This document shows, one piece after another, positions 31,426-38,615 of a stretch of DNA of 64,000 nt. The translations under genes were made by a program, and so were the position numbers. Every line of letters starts with the position of its first letter. The stretch's first letter is position 1. Source of the stretch: JALOAT01 sp041677345 (GTDB lineage: Bacteria; Pseudomonadota; Gammaproteobacteria; Thiohalomonadales; Thiohalomonadaceae); the NCBI GenBank assembly GCA_041677345.1, contig JBAYQE010000004.1, positions 4,983 through 68,982 on the forward strand, given 5' to 3'. Under the pieces are notes generated by a model. That model saw only the letters and a list, made by a program, of their open reading frames with translations, was not told where the DNA came from and did not search any database.

Positions 31426-31447
31426 TTCGTGGACGAACGAATATAAT
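31426..31447 (+). promoter_or_regulatory. Candidate EctR operator overlapping an ectA promoter
   Basis: TTCGT-GG-ACGAA (31426-31437) is a perfect palindrome with a 2-bp centre, and TATAAT (31442-31447) follows four bases later. EctR sites described in a methylotroph are half-sites with a 2-bp spacer next to the -10 region, so placement and geometry fit. No good -35 was seen at the usual distance. Confidence 0.45.
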
Positions 31448-31970
31448 GCGCCCTCTCATGGACAGCAATATCCGACAACGGCTCATTCTGAGAGCACCGA
31501 GGCGGAACGACGGCATCGCCGTCCACCGACTGGTGGGTGCCAGCCCTCCCCTCGATCTCAACTCCGCCTACAGCTACTTCCTGCTGTGTGACCACTTTGC
31601 CGAGACATGCGTGGTTGCAGAGCAAGACGGCGCCTTGGCGGGCTTCATCTCGGCCTATCGCCTTCCCCGGGATGCCTCGCGGCTGTTCGTGTGGCAGGTG
31701 GTGGTGGATGCCAAGGCCCGCGGCCAAGGCCTGGCCGGGCTCATGCTGGACGCATTGCTGGCACGCCCGGCCTGCGCCGGCGTGCGCTATGTGGAGGCCA
31801 CCGTCAATCCCGATAACGCCGCCTCGCGCCGTGTATTCACACGGCTCGCGGCGGCGCATCAAACCGGCCTGGTCGAGGAGATGTTCCTCACGGCGGCCGA
31901 TTTCGGAGACAAGGCGCACGAAGCGGAGGTGTTGCTCAGGGTTGGCCCGCTACTTGAGGGGAACGCCTAG
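31446..31970 (+). CDS. ectA: L-2,4-diaminobutyrate acetyltransferase
   Basis: First ectoine-specific step after EctB: acetylates diaminobutyrate. 174 residues of the GNAT fold with EctA signatures: DGIAVHRLVGASPPLDLNSA near residue 22, LFVWQVVVDAKARGQGLAG (acetyl-CoA loop) and YVEATVNPDNAASRRVF. Start at 31446 or at the Met four codons later (31458); if TATAAT at 31442 is a real -10, only 31458 is possible. The ectB ATG follows the TAG stop without a gap. Confidence 0.94.
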   Translation: MRPLMDSNIRQRLILRAPRRNDGIAVHRLVGASPPLDLNSAYSYFLLCDHFAETCVVAEQDGALAGFISAYRLPRDASRLFVWQVVVDAKARGQGLAGLMLDALLARPACAGVRYVEATVNPDNAASRRVFTRLAAAHQTGLVEEMFLTAADFGDKAHEAEVLLRVGPLLEGNA

Positions 31971-33245
31971 ATGCGTATTTTTGAAAGCCTGGAGTCTGAA
32001 GTACGGGGCTATGTCCGCGCCTTTCCGGCCATTTTCGACACCGCGAAGGGCTCGCTACTGTTCGACGACACGGGCAAGCGCTATATCGATTTCTTCGCGG
32101 GTGCCGGCACGCTCAACTACGGCCACAATCACCCGGCCATCAGCGAGGCGCTGATCAGCTATTTGCAACGCGACGGCATCGTGCATGGCCTGGACAAGGC
32201 CACGGTGGCCAAGAAGGCCTTCCTGCAGAAGTTCTACGACACCATCCTCACGCCGCGCAAGCTCGAGTACAAGGTGCAGTTCACCGGACCCACCGGCACC
32301 AACGCGGTGGAGACGGCGCTCAAGCTGGCGCGCATGGTGAAGCGGCGCTCCAACATCATTGCCTTCACCAATGGCTATCACGGCCTGACCATGGGCTCGC
32401 TCGCGATCACCGGCAACAACTTCTACCGCGACGAGTTCTTCGGTATGCGCTCGAACGCGGTCAGTATGCCCTTCGATGGCTACTTCGGTCCGGATGTGGA
32501 CACCATCGCCTACCTGCGCCGCTATCTGGAAGACGCCTCCAGCGGCGTCGATCTGCCCGCGGCCGTGGTCGTAGAGACGGTGCAAGGGGAAGGTGGCGTC
32601 AACGTGGCCAGTGTGGCGTGGTTGCAGGCGCTGTCGCAACTGTGCCGTGAATTCGACATCTTGCTGGTCATCGACGACATCCAGGTGGGCAACGGTCGTA
32701 CCGGGCCGTTCTTCAGTTTTGAGCGTGCCGGTATCGTGCCCGACATGGTGACCTTGTCCAAGTCCATCGGCGGCGGCATGCCGCTCGCCATGCTGCTCAT
32801 GCGCCCGGAACTCGACCAATGGAAACCGGGCGAACACACCGGCACCTTCCGCGGCAACAATCTCGCCTTCGTCGCCGCCACCGAAGCCCTGGGCTTTTGG
32901 GATAACGAAGGCCTCACCCCTGCCGTCGAGTACAAGGGTGGGATCATCGAGGTGGCTTTGACCGCCATTGCGGCCCGTTATCCGGAGCTGGATGCGCGCG
33001 TCCGCGGCCTTGGGATGATCCAGGGTCTGGATATTCCATCACGCGGGTTTGCGAAGGAAATCTCGCGCGAGGCCTTCAATAGGGGCCTGGTGATCGAGCT
33101 CGCGGGTGCGGAAGACAACGTGGTGAAGTTCCTGCCTGCCCTCACCATCGAGGAGGAGTTGTTGCAGGAAGGCCTGGAAATCATTGACGCGTCGGTTGCC
33201 GCGGTATTGGGGCGGCGCGGGGACCGCATGCGGGGAGCTGCCTGA
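31971..33245 (+). CDS. ectB: Diaminobutyrate--2-oxoglutarate transaminase
   Basis: Makes L-2,4-diaminobutyrate from aspartate semialdehyde with glutamate as amino donor. 424 residues, fold-type I PLP aminotransferase; YIDFFAGAGTLNYGHNHP, GPTGTNAVETALKLARM, the Asp motif LLVIDDIQVGNGRTG and the PLP lysine in TLSKSIGGGMPLAMLL are all present. Stop overlaps the ectC start by one base (TGATG). Confidence 0.97.
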   Translation: MRIFESLESEVRGYVRAFPAIFDTAKGSLLFDDTGKRYIDFFAGAGTLNYGHNHPAISEALISYLQRDGIVHGLDKATVAKKAFLQKFYDTILTPRKLEYKVQFTGPTGTNAVETALKLARMVKRRSNIIAFTNGYHGLTMGSLAITGNNFYRDEFFGMRSNAVSMPFDGYFGPDVDTIAYLRRYLEDASSGVDLPAAVVVETVQGEGGVNVASVAWLQALSQLCREFDILLVIDDIQVGNGRTGPFFSFERAGIVPDMVTLSKSIGGGMPLAMLLMRPELDQWKPGEHTGTFRGNNLAFVAATEALGFWDNEGLTPAVEYKGGIIEVALTAIAARYPELDARVRGLGMIQGLDIPSRGFAKEISREAFNRGLVIELAGAEDNVVKFLPALTIEEELLQEGLEIIDASVAAVLGRRGDRMRGAA

Positions 33246-33631
33246 TGATAGTAAGACGTTTACAGGACATTGTTGGTGGGCCGCGCGACGTGCGCGATCC
33301 CAACGGCCATTGGACCAGTCGCCGGCTCCTGCTGCGCGATGATGGCATGGGCTTTTCCATGCATGACACACTCATTCATGCCGGCACGGAAACGCTCATC
33401 TGGTACAAGCACCACCTCGAGGGTGTGTACTGCGTGGGCGGCGAGGGTGAGATCGAGAATCTTGCCACCGGAGAGATTCATCCCATCACGAATGGCACCT
33501 TCTACGGACTCAACCTGCACGACAAGCATCTGTTGCGCGCCCATTCGGAGTTACGCCTCATCTGCACCTTCAATCCGCCCCTGCATGGCGCCGAGGTGCA
33601 TGGCGCCGACGGCAGTTATCCGCCGCCATGA
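33245..33631 (+). CDS. ectC: L-ectoine synthase
   Basis: Cyclises N-gamma-acetyl-diaminobutyrate to ectoine. 128 residues, cupin fold; MIVRRLQDIVGGPRDVRDPN, the substrate/iron segment LLLRDDGMGFSMHDTLI and ETLIWYKHHLEGVYCVGGEG are typical. End of the ectABC operon: no ectD hydroxylase or dedicated aspartokinase follows, so hydroxyectoine is not expected from this locus. Confidence 0.97.
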   Translation: MIVRRLQDIVGGPRDVRDPNGHWTSRRLLLRDDGMGFSMHDTLIHAGTETLIWYKHHLEGVYCVGGEGEIENLATGEIHPITNGTFYGLNLHDKHLLRAHSELRLICTFNPPLHGAEVHGADGSYPPP

Positions 33632-33638
33632 GGAGCAT

Positions 33639-33665
33639 GTGCGGGCCTCCTGGGGAGGCCCGCAC
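33639..33665 (+). terminator. Strong hairpin after ectC
   Basis: A perfect 12-bp inverted repeat (GTGCGGGCCTCC and GGAGGCCCGCAC) with a 3-nt loop begins 8 bp after the ectC stop. It has no T-run after it. Confidence 0.7.
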
Positions 33666-34176
33666 GTCAGTGCCGGCCTGCCTGCGCGCCTTGGCTGTTG
33701 CCGCGAGACAATGGAAAAATGGAGCCGGAGAAGGGGCAGGAGGATTCATCCCCGGCATGCATGGATTGATGATGACGATACCGGCTGCCGTTCCGTGCAT
33801 CGGCGGAACATCACTGCCGGTGTCTCCCTGGTAACCACCTCAAGTCGCCCTCAATGACGAGCAGCGCTCGCAATCCTCCGCACAAGGTCCCGTGGTTCTT
33901 GATGGGAAGTCCTTGGCTTTTGGCATCATAAAAAGACCATCCTTGGTCCGTGCCTCGTCCCTGAACCGTCCACTTTCACCGTGGTTACGGCTTGCGGTGA
34001 ACGATGGATTGAGTGTAGCAAACAGTTTTTTTTCACGTAGGCAAGCGACAAATTTTCTTGTGCCGACGTCACGGGCGCTTCCATGCACGTGAATCGGTTC
34101 GGCTATGATGAACGCGGCGGAATGGCTCCGTGATGTAGCCCGCTTCCTCCTGCAGTTCGTTGTCGGCACGGGAACC
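33666..34176. other. Non-coding stretch between ectC and the phosphoesterase gene
   Basis: About 510 bp with lower GC than its surroundings and a run of eight T near 34026. Reading frames on both strands lack conserved motifs and plausible ribosome sites. A TATGAT hexamer at 34104-34109 could be a -10 for the downstream gene. I see no RNA gene that I can support. Confidence 0.5.
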
Positions 34177-34689
34177 ATGACCATGCGCGTCCTGCTGCTT
34201 TCCGATACCCATGGCTTCCTGGACGCGCGCATTGCCGCGCTGGCGAGGACGTGCGACTACGCCGTGCATGCGGGAGACATCGGCAATGGGGCGGTGCTTG
34301 CGCAGTTGCAGCCGCGGCGACGCACTGTTGCAGTACGTGGCAACAACGACACACCGGGTCAGTGGCCGGATGACGAACTCGATTGCCTGGCAAACCTGCC
34401 GACCAGCGCGCGGCTTACCCTGCCCGGTGGCACACTGGCGGTGTTACACGGTAATCGCGCCGGTCCCGTGTCGCGGCGCCACGAGCGCCTGCGCGATGCG
34501 TATGGGGACTGTCGCGCAGTGGTGTACGGACACAGTCACCGACTCACACTCGACACCGAGTACAGACCGTGGGTGCTCAATCCCGGTGCGGCGGGTCGCG
34601 CGCGCACCTATGGCGGACCAAGCTGCGTGCTGCTGACGGCGCACGCCTCAGGTTGGACGGTGGAGGCACACCGCTTCACTCCCGCCTGA
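34177..34689 (+). CDS. YfcE/MJ0936-family metallophosphoesterase
   Basis: 170 residues from ATG 34177 (MTMRVLLLSDTHGFLDARI). Metal-binding motifs of this phosphodiesterase family are complete: SDTHG, HAGDIG, RGNND, LHGN and YGHSHRLTL, with the closing LNPGAAGRARTYGGPS. The substrate in the cell is unknown; relatives hydrolyse phosphodiesters in vitro. An in-frame extension to 34105 has no ribosome site. Confidence 0.85.
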   Translation: MTMRVLLLSDTHGFLDARIAALARTCDYAVHAGDIGNGAVLAQLQPRRRTVAVRGNNDTPGQWPDDELDCLANLPTSARLTLPGGTLAVLHGNRAGPVSRRHERLRDAYGDCRAVVYGHSHRLTLDTEYRPWVLNPGAAGRARTYGGPSCVLLTAHASGWTVEAHRFTPA

Positions 34690-34854
34690 ACAGTGTTCCG
34701 GACGTAAGGCGCTCTCCGGACCATCGGCACAGAGGCAACGCGCAATGAAAGCACGCCCGGGCGAAGATCCTTGACCGGCGCCAGAGGTCGAACGGGTGCA
34801 TTTCCTGCGCCTGTGCGGCGCGCGATGTCTTCCCGCCCCACGCGGGCCTAACAG

Positions 34855-35304
34855 CTATGAGCCTGCGGCCTCACTGTGACCACCTTGCTCGCGCCGCACG
34901 ATGTCATAGGCAAATTTTGCCAGCGCGCCGGCAAGGAAATGGGGCTCGAGGCGGGTCTCGGTGGGCTCGCCACTCCATTCGGGGTCGGTATGCCAGTCGA
35001 ATTCCGCACTGGGATCCGCCTCGTAACGCAACCGTGCGAGCAACTTCTCGGTGGGTGCAGCGAAGACGCTTTCCACCGCCCCCGGGCTGATTCCCAGAAA
35101 TCCCGCTATCTCGGCGATTTCGCGGTGTTCTTCATCGCGCAACACCAGGGCATAGGCCGATTCAACCAGCGCAGGGAGAATGCTCTGCTGCCCATGGCGT
35201 ACCATCTCGGCCGCACCGCCCAGTTCTTCAACCGCGTGCATGACCACGCGCCGGGCGCGCGCATCCACTTCCGCGGAGACTTCCAACCGGCTCTGATCGT
35301 TCAT
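34855..35304 (-). CDS. Hypothetical protein with helix-turn-helix-like segment
   Basis: 149 residues, acidic. The centre, REIAEIAGFLGISPGAVESV, looks like a helix-turn-helix, preceded by ILPALVESAYALVLRDEEH. No membrane segment or signal. It starts 10 bp after the stop of the cupredoxin gene on the same strand, so the two are probably co-transcribed and may share a role, for example sensing copper or redox state (inference). Family not recognised. Confidence 0.5.
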   Translation of the reverse strand: MNDQSRLEVSAEVDARARRVVMHAVEELGGAAEMVRHGQQSILPALVESAYALVLRDEEHREIAEIAGFLGISPGAVESVFAAPTEKLLARLRYEADPSAEFDWHTDPEWSGEPTETRLEPHFLAGALAKFAYDIVRREQGGHSEAAGS

Positions 35305-35314
35305 GTTCGGCTCC

Positions 35315-35794
35315 TCAACGCGGGGATTGGGACCAAAATGGCTCCCCGGGGGCGCCTCGCGAGGCTGCCGCCGGCTCGCCCACCGTGAGCACGCCGGTGG
35401 CCCCCGCCTCCCTGTGACCCGGCGTGCTGCAGAAATAGTCGAAGCGTCCGCGGCGTGTGGCGCGAAACACCAGGGCTGTCCTGCTCCCGGCTTCTTCCTG
35501 TGCTTCGGTGGCCAGCTCGAGATCGGGGATCACCAATTGGTGCCTCTGGTCATCACCGTTTTCCAGCACAATGCGGACCACGGCGCCCTGGCGCACCGTC
35601 AGTGCGGGGTTGACGACGCCGCCGACCACACCGTCCACGCCCTCGAACCAGTGCTGATCGGGCATGGTCCTGGCGCGCAGCGTGACATTCAGGTCCGGCT
35701 TCAAGACGACCAAGCCCCGCGGCGCAGCCGGCAGGGTGCTCGCACTCAGGCCAAGGATCATCGCCATGCAGACCCGCCAATGGACGATCGACAA
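35315..35794 (-). CDS. Exported cupredoxin-domain protein lacking the axial Met
   Basis: 159 residues. Start is a TTG with GGAGG six bases upstream; the N-terminus MSIVHWRVCMAMILGLSAST looks like a signal peptide. The rest is a cupredoxin fold: GAVVRIVLENGDDQRHQLVI supplies the first His, and YFCSTPGHREAGATG supplies Cys and the second His. In relatives the residue after HREAG is the Met axial ligand; here it is Ala. The protein may thus bind copper in a three-ligand site or not at all. Co-directional with the 34855-35304 gene. Confidence 0.75.
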   Translation of the reverse strand: MSIVHWRVCMAMILGLSASTLPAAPRGLVVLKPDLNVTLRARTMPDQHWFEGVDGVVGGVVNPALTVRQGAVVRIVLENGDDQRHQLVIPDLELATEAQEEAGSRTALVFRATRRGRFDYFCSTPGHREAGATGVLTVGEPAAASRGAPGEPFWSQSPR

Positions 35795-35929
35795 GGTCAG
35801 CCTCCGTAGGCATTTCCTATCTTTGAAACTAGCCCCGGGTCACGCTACGCGCATGCACCCAGGCCGCAATCCGCGGTTGCGGGCAGCCCCGGCGGAGGGT
35901 TGGCACAGATGCAGGGGAGCCACGGCGGG

Positions 35930-36490
35930 CTAGGCGAGGTCGCGGCGCACGAGGGTCTTGTTGCAGGAGAACGGCGGCTTGCGCGGGTCGCCGAGATCGA
36001 TCGTGGTGTGGCCAGCGGCCAGGTGCAGGCCATGCCCCGCGGCAAATGCCGCCAGGCGCTGGAGGGCATCATCAACGGTGTCCATGGCCGCCGCATGCAG
36101 GGTCTGTAATGCCGGCACTTCCGGCAGTGGCCTCAGTTCGAGGCGCGCCACGGTGATATCGGCCATTGCGGCCTGTTCGGACGTGACCAGGGCGGCATCG
36201 ACCACCGGCGGCTGGAACAGGAGTACGGTCCAGTTCCGTGCGGCATGCCGCTGGACCTCCAGCGGCATGCTGCTGAAATCCAGGGCCATGGGCCCACGCT
36301 TCAGGCGCCGGCGCAACGCCTTGTCCAAGGCCCGCAGCGCAGCCACCGCCGCACGGAATGCCTTCGTGTCGAGGGGGCCCTCGCCATCGATGGCCAGGCA
36401 GCGCCGTGGCGGCACCACCACGCGCGCCACAACATCCCGGGGTGGCACGTACACCTCCCGGAACACGTGGCGGTAGTCGATGCGATTCAC
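35930..36490 (-). CDS. GyrI-like small-molecule-binding domain protein
   Basis: 186 residues. The pattern IDYRHVFREVYVPPRDV, then VVPPRRCLAIDGEGPLDTKA, FRAAVAALRALDKAL and a C-terminal TTIDLGDPRKPPFSCNKTLV fits the COG4832/GyrI-like family, which binds small ligands. No DNA-binding domain is attached. Relatives hydrolyse or sequester cyclic toxic compounds in some species; nothing here identifies a ligand. Stands alone between a cupredoxin gene and a small cysteine protein. Confidence 0.65.
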   Translation of the reverse strand: MNRIDYRHVFREVYVPPRDVVARVVVPPRRCLAIDGEGPLDTKAFRAAVAALRALDKALRRRLKRGPMALDFSSMPLEVQRHAARNWTVLLFQPPVVDAALVTSEQAAMADITVARLELRPLPEVPALQTLHAAAMDTVDDALQRLAAFAAGHGLHLAAGHTTIDLGDPRKPPFSCNKTLVRRDLA

Positions 36491-36533
36491 GGGGACGGCA
36501 CGGCACCCCGGCTGCTGTCGGGGCGCGCATGGA

Positions 36534-36758
36534 TCATTGGGCCTGCGCCTTCAGCATCATGGCCTTGCCCGCGGCCTTGGCGGCCACGAACTGGGTGAAA
36601 TCGATGGGGTTGTCATAGCCCATCTTCACGGCATACTGCGCCACGGCGTCGATGAGCTTGCGGGTTTCGGCGATTTCCTCGTGACTGCGACCGCAGCCCT
36701 GGCAGTGGGTACCGTCCTGGGTGCAATTGTCGCCGCCGCGGCAGGGACTGAATTTCAT
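36534..36758 (-). CDS. Small DUF1289-like cysteine protein
   Basis: 74 residues from ATG 36758: MKFSPCRGGDNCTQDGTHCQ then GCGRSHEEIAETRKLIDAVA. Four cysteines (C6, C12, C19, C22) followed by GRSxxEI resemble the DUF1289 (YdhL-type) predicted Fe-S or zinc motif, though the family usually reads SPCxxVC. A longer frame to 36872 has no support. Function unknown. Confidence 0.65.
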   Translation of the reverse strand: MKFSPCRGGDNCTQDGTHCQGCGRSHEEIAETRKLIDAVAQYAVKMGYDNPIDFTQFVAAKAAGKAMMLKAQAQ

Positions 36759-36971
36759 GGGATGCTCCTCGCTTGCGAATGCCCAATGGGCCTGGGGTGC
36801 GGATCTTACGCAGTTTCGCCGGATGCATAAACGCGCGAAAAAGTGGGGTATTCGGCGCCGCAAAGGGAGCACGACGGCGCACTTGCAACACCTGTACGTC
36901 GGGGATTGCGCACCGTAGCGCCCGGGCTACCGTATGCTCAGCGGTAACGACCCATTCACGATGACCACGGC

Positions 36972-38615
36972 ATGGCCGAATACCTCGACCCCGACACCAA
37001 GGCGCAGGTTAGCGCACTTCTCGCCTCGCTACCGGCGCCAGTGCGCCTGGTGTATTTCACGCAGGCGCAGGCCTGTGGCGCCTGTCGCGAGCAGCGTGAA
37101 TTGCTCGAGACTATCGCCGGTCTGTCCGACAAGGTCGTGCTCGAAGTCCATGACCTGCTGGCCGACGCGGAGGCCGCCCGCACCCTTGGCATCGACAAGG
37201 TGCCCGCCACCACGGTGATCGGCCCCGGTGGAGAACCCGGCATCCGCTTCTATGGTCTCACCGCCGGCTACGAGTTCGCATCACTCATCGAGGCCATCAC
37301 GCGTGAGGCAGAGGGGCAGTCCGGCCTCGCACCCGAGGTGGAGGCGCTGGTGCGGCTCATCGACGTCCCGGTACACCTGGAGGTGATGGTCACGCTCACC
37401 TGCCCGTTCTGCCCCCGTGCCGTGCACCTGGCGCATCAGTTTGCCCTGGCCAATCCGCTCATCCGCGCGGATATGGTGGAAGCAGCAGAATTCCCACACT
37501 TGGTGCAGCGTTACCGCGTACAGGGCGTGCCCCGGACGGTGATCAACGGCGTATACGGCCTCGAGGGCGCGCTACCCGCCGGGCAGGCCGTGATGGAGAT
37601 CCTGCGCTTCGTGAAGCCGGCGGTGCACGAGCGGGTCGAAGCGAGCCAGCGTGAACTGCGTGGTGAGCGGCGGGTGGCGGTGCCTTCACCCGACCACCTG
37701 TTCCAAACTGCCATCGTGGGTGCGGGACCGGCGGCACTCACCGCGGCCCTTTACGCGGCACGCAAGGGGCTCGACGTTGTGCTCATCGGCGATCACGTGG
37801 GCGGACAGGTGGCGGACACTGCCACGGTGGAGAACTGGCCGGGGGTGGCGCGCAGCAACGGACGCGAACTCGGCGAGGCCTTCCGGCAGCACGCCGAGCT
37901 CTATCCCGTGGCCGAACGCCTGCATGTGCACGTGACCCGCATGGAACGCACGGAAGATCGTTTCCTGCTGCACATCGATGGCGACGAGCGCCTGCAGGCA
38001 CGCACCGTCATCTGGTGTGCCGGCAAGCAATACCGCCGCCTGGGCGTGCCGGGTGAGGAGCGCTTTATCGGCCGCGGCATCGCCTTTTGTGCCACCTGCG
38101 ATGCACCGCTGTATCGCGACAAGCGCGTGGCGGTGGTGGGTGGCGGGAATTCCGCGTTCACGGCGGTTCGCGACCTGCTGGGATTCGCGCGCGAAATCCA
38201 CCTCGTCCACATCGGCAATCGCTTCACAGCCGATTCCAGCCTGCAAAGGGAGGTCATGGCCACGCCACGCGTCACCTGTCACCGCAACCTGCGCGTCACC
38301 GCCTTTCTGGGCGACGAACATCTCACCGGGGTACGCGTACAGGCGGTAGACGACAGTGAGCGCTTCGATATCGCCGTGGACGGCGTGTTCCTGGAGATCG
38401 GCCTCACACCCAATGCCGAGCCGGTGCGTGACCTGGTGGCACTCAACGCGGCCGGCGAGATCCCGGTGCAGCGCGATCAGTCCACCTCCCTGCCCGGCCT
38501 GTTCGCCGCAGGCGATGTCACCGACGAGCCAGAAAAACAGATCGTGGTGGCCGCAGGTGCGGGTGCCAAGGCGGCCCTCGCCGTCTACCGCTATCTCACC
38601 GACGGACCCGGGTGA
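36972..38615 (+). CDS. Thioredoxin reductase fused to an N-terminal double glutaredoxin-like (PDO-type) domain
   Basis: 547 residues. Residues 1-~205 form two thioredoxin folds: the first carries QACGACREQ, the second TLTCPFCPRAVHLAHQFA, as in AhpF and archaeal PDO proteins. Residues ~220-540 are a thioredoxin reductase: FAD GAGPAALTAALYAARKG, redox CATCDAPLYRDKRVA, NAD(P) GGGNSAF, and the C-terminal GLFAAGDVTD. No ahpC lies beside it, so it is an AhpF-like reductase that may serve its own N-terminal domain or a separate peroxiredoxin. Stop overlaps the tmcA GTG. Confidence 0.9.
   Translation: MAEYLDPDTKAQVSALLASLPAPVRLVYFTQAQACGACREQRELLETIAGLSDKVVLEVHDLLADAEAARTLGIDKVPATTVIGPGGEPGIRFYGLTAGYEFASLIEAITREAEGQSGLAPEVEALVRLIDVPVHLEVMVTLTCPFCPRAVHLAHQFALANPLIRADMVEAAEFPHLVQRYRVQGVPRTVINGVYGLEGALPAGQAVMEILRFVKPAVHERVEASQRELRGERRVAVPSPDHLFQTAIVGAGPAALTAALYAARKGLDVVLIGDHVGGQVADTATVENWPGVARSNGRELGEAFRQHAELYPVAERLHVHVTRMERTEDRFLLHIDGDERLQARTVIWCAGKQYRRLGVPGEERFIGRGIAFCATCDAPLYRDKRVAVVGGGNSAFTAVRDLLGFAREIHLVHIGNRFTADSSLQREVMATPRVTCHRNLRVTAFLGDEHLTGVRVQAVDDSERFDIAVDGVFLEIGLTPNAEPVRDLVALNAAGEIPVQRDQSTSLPGLFAAGDVTDEPEKQIVVAAGAGAKAALAVYRYLTDGPG

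Noticed and set aside
33840..34232. 130-residue minus-strand frame in the ectC downstream gap
   Set aside because: Overlaps the start of the phosphoesterase gene, no ribosome site and no recognisable domain.
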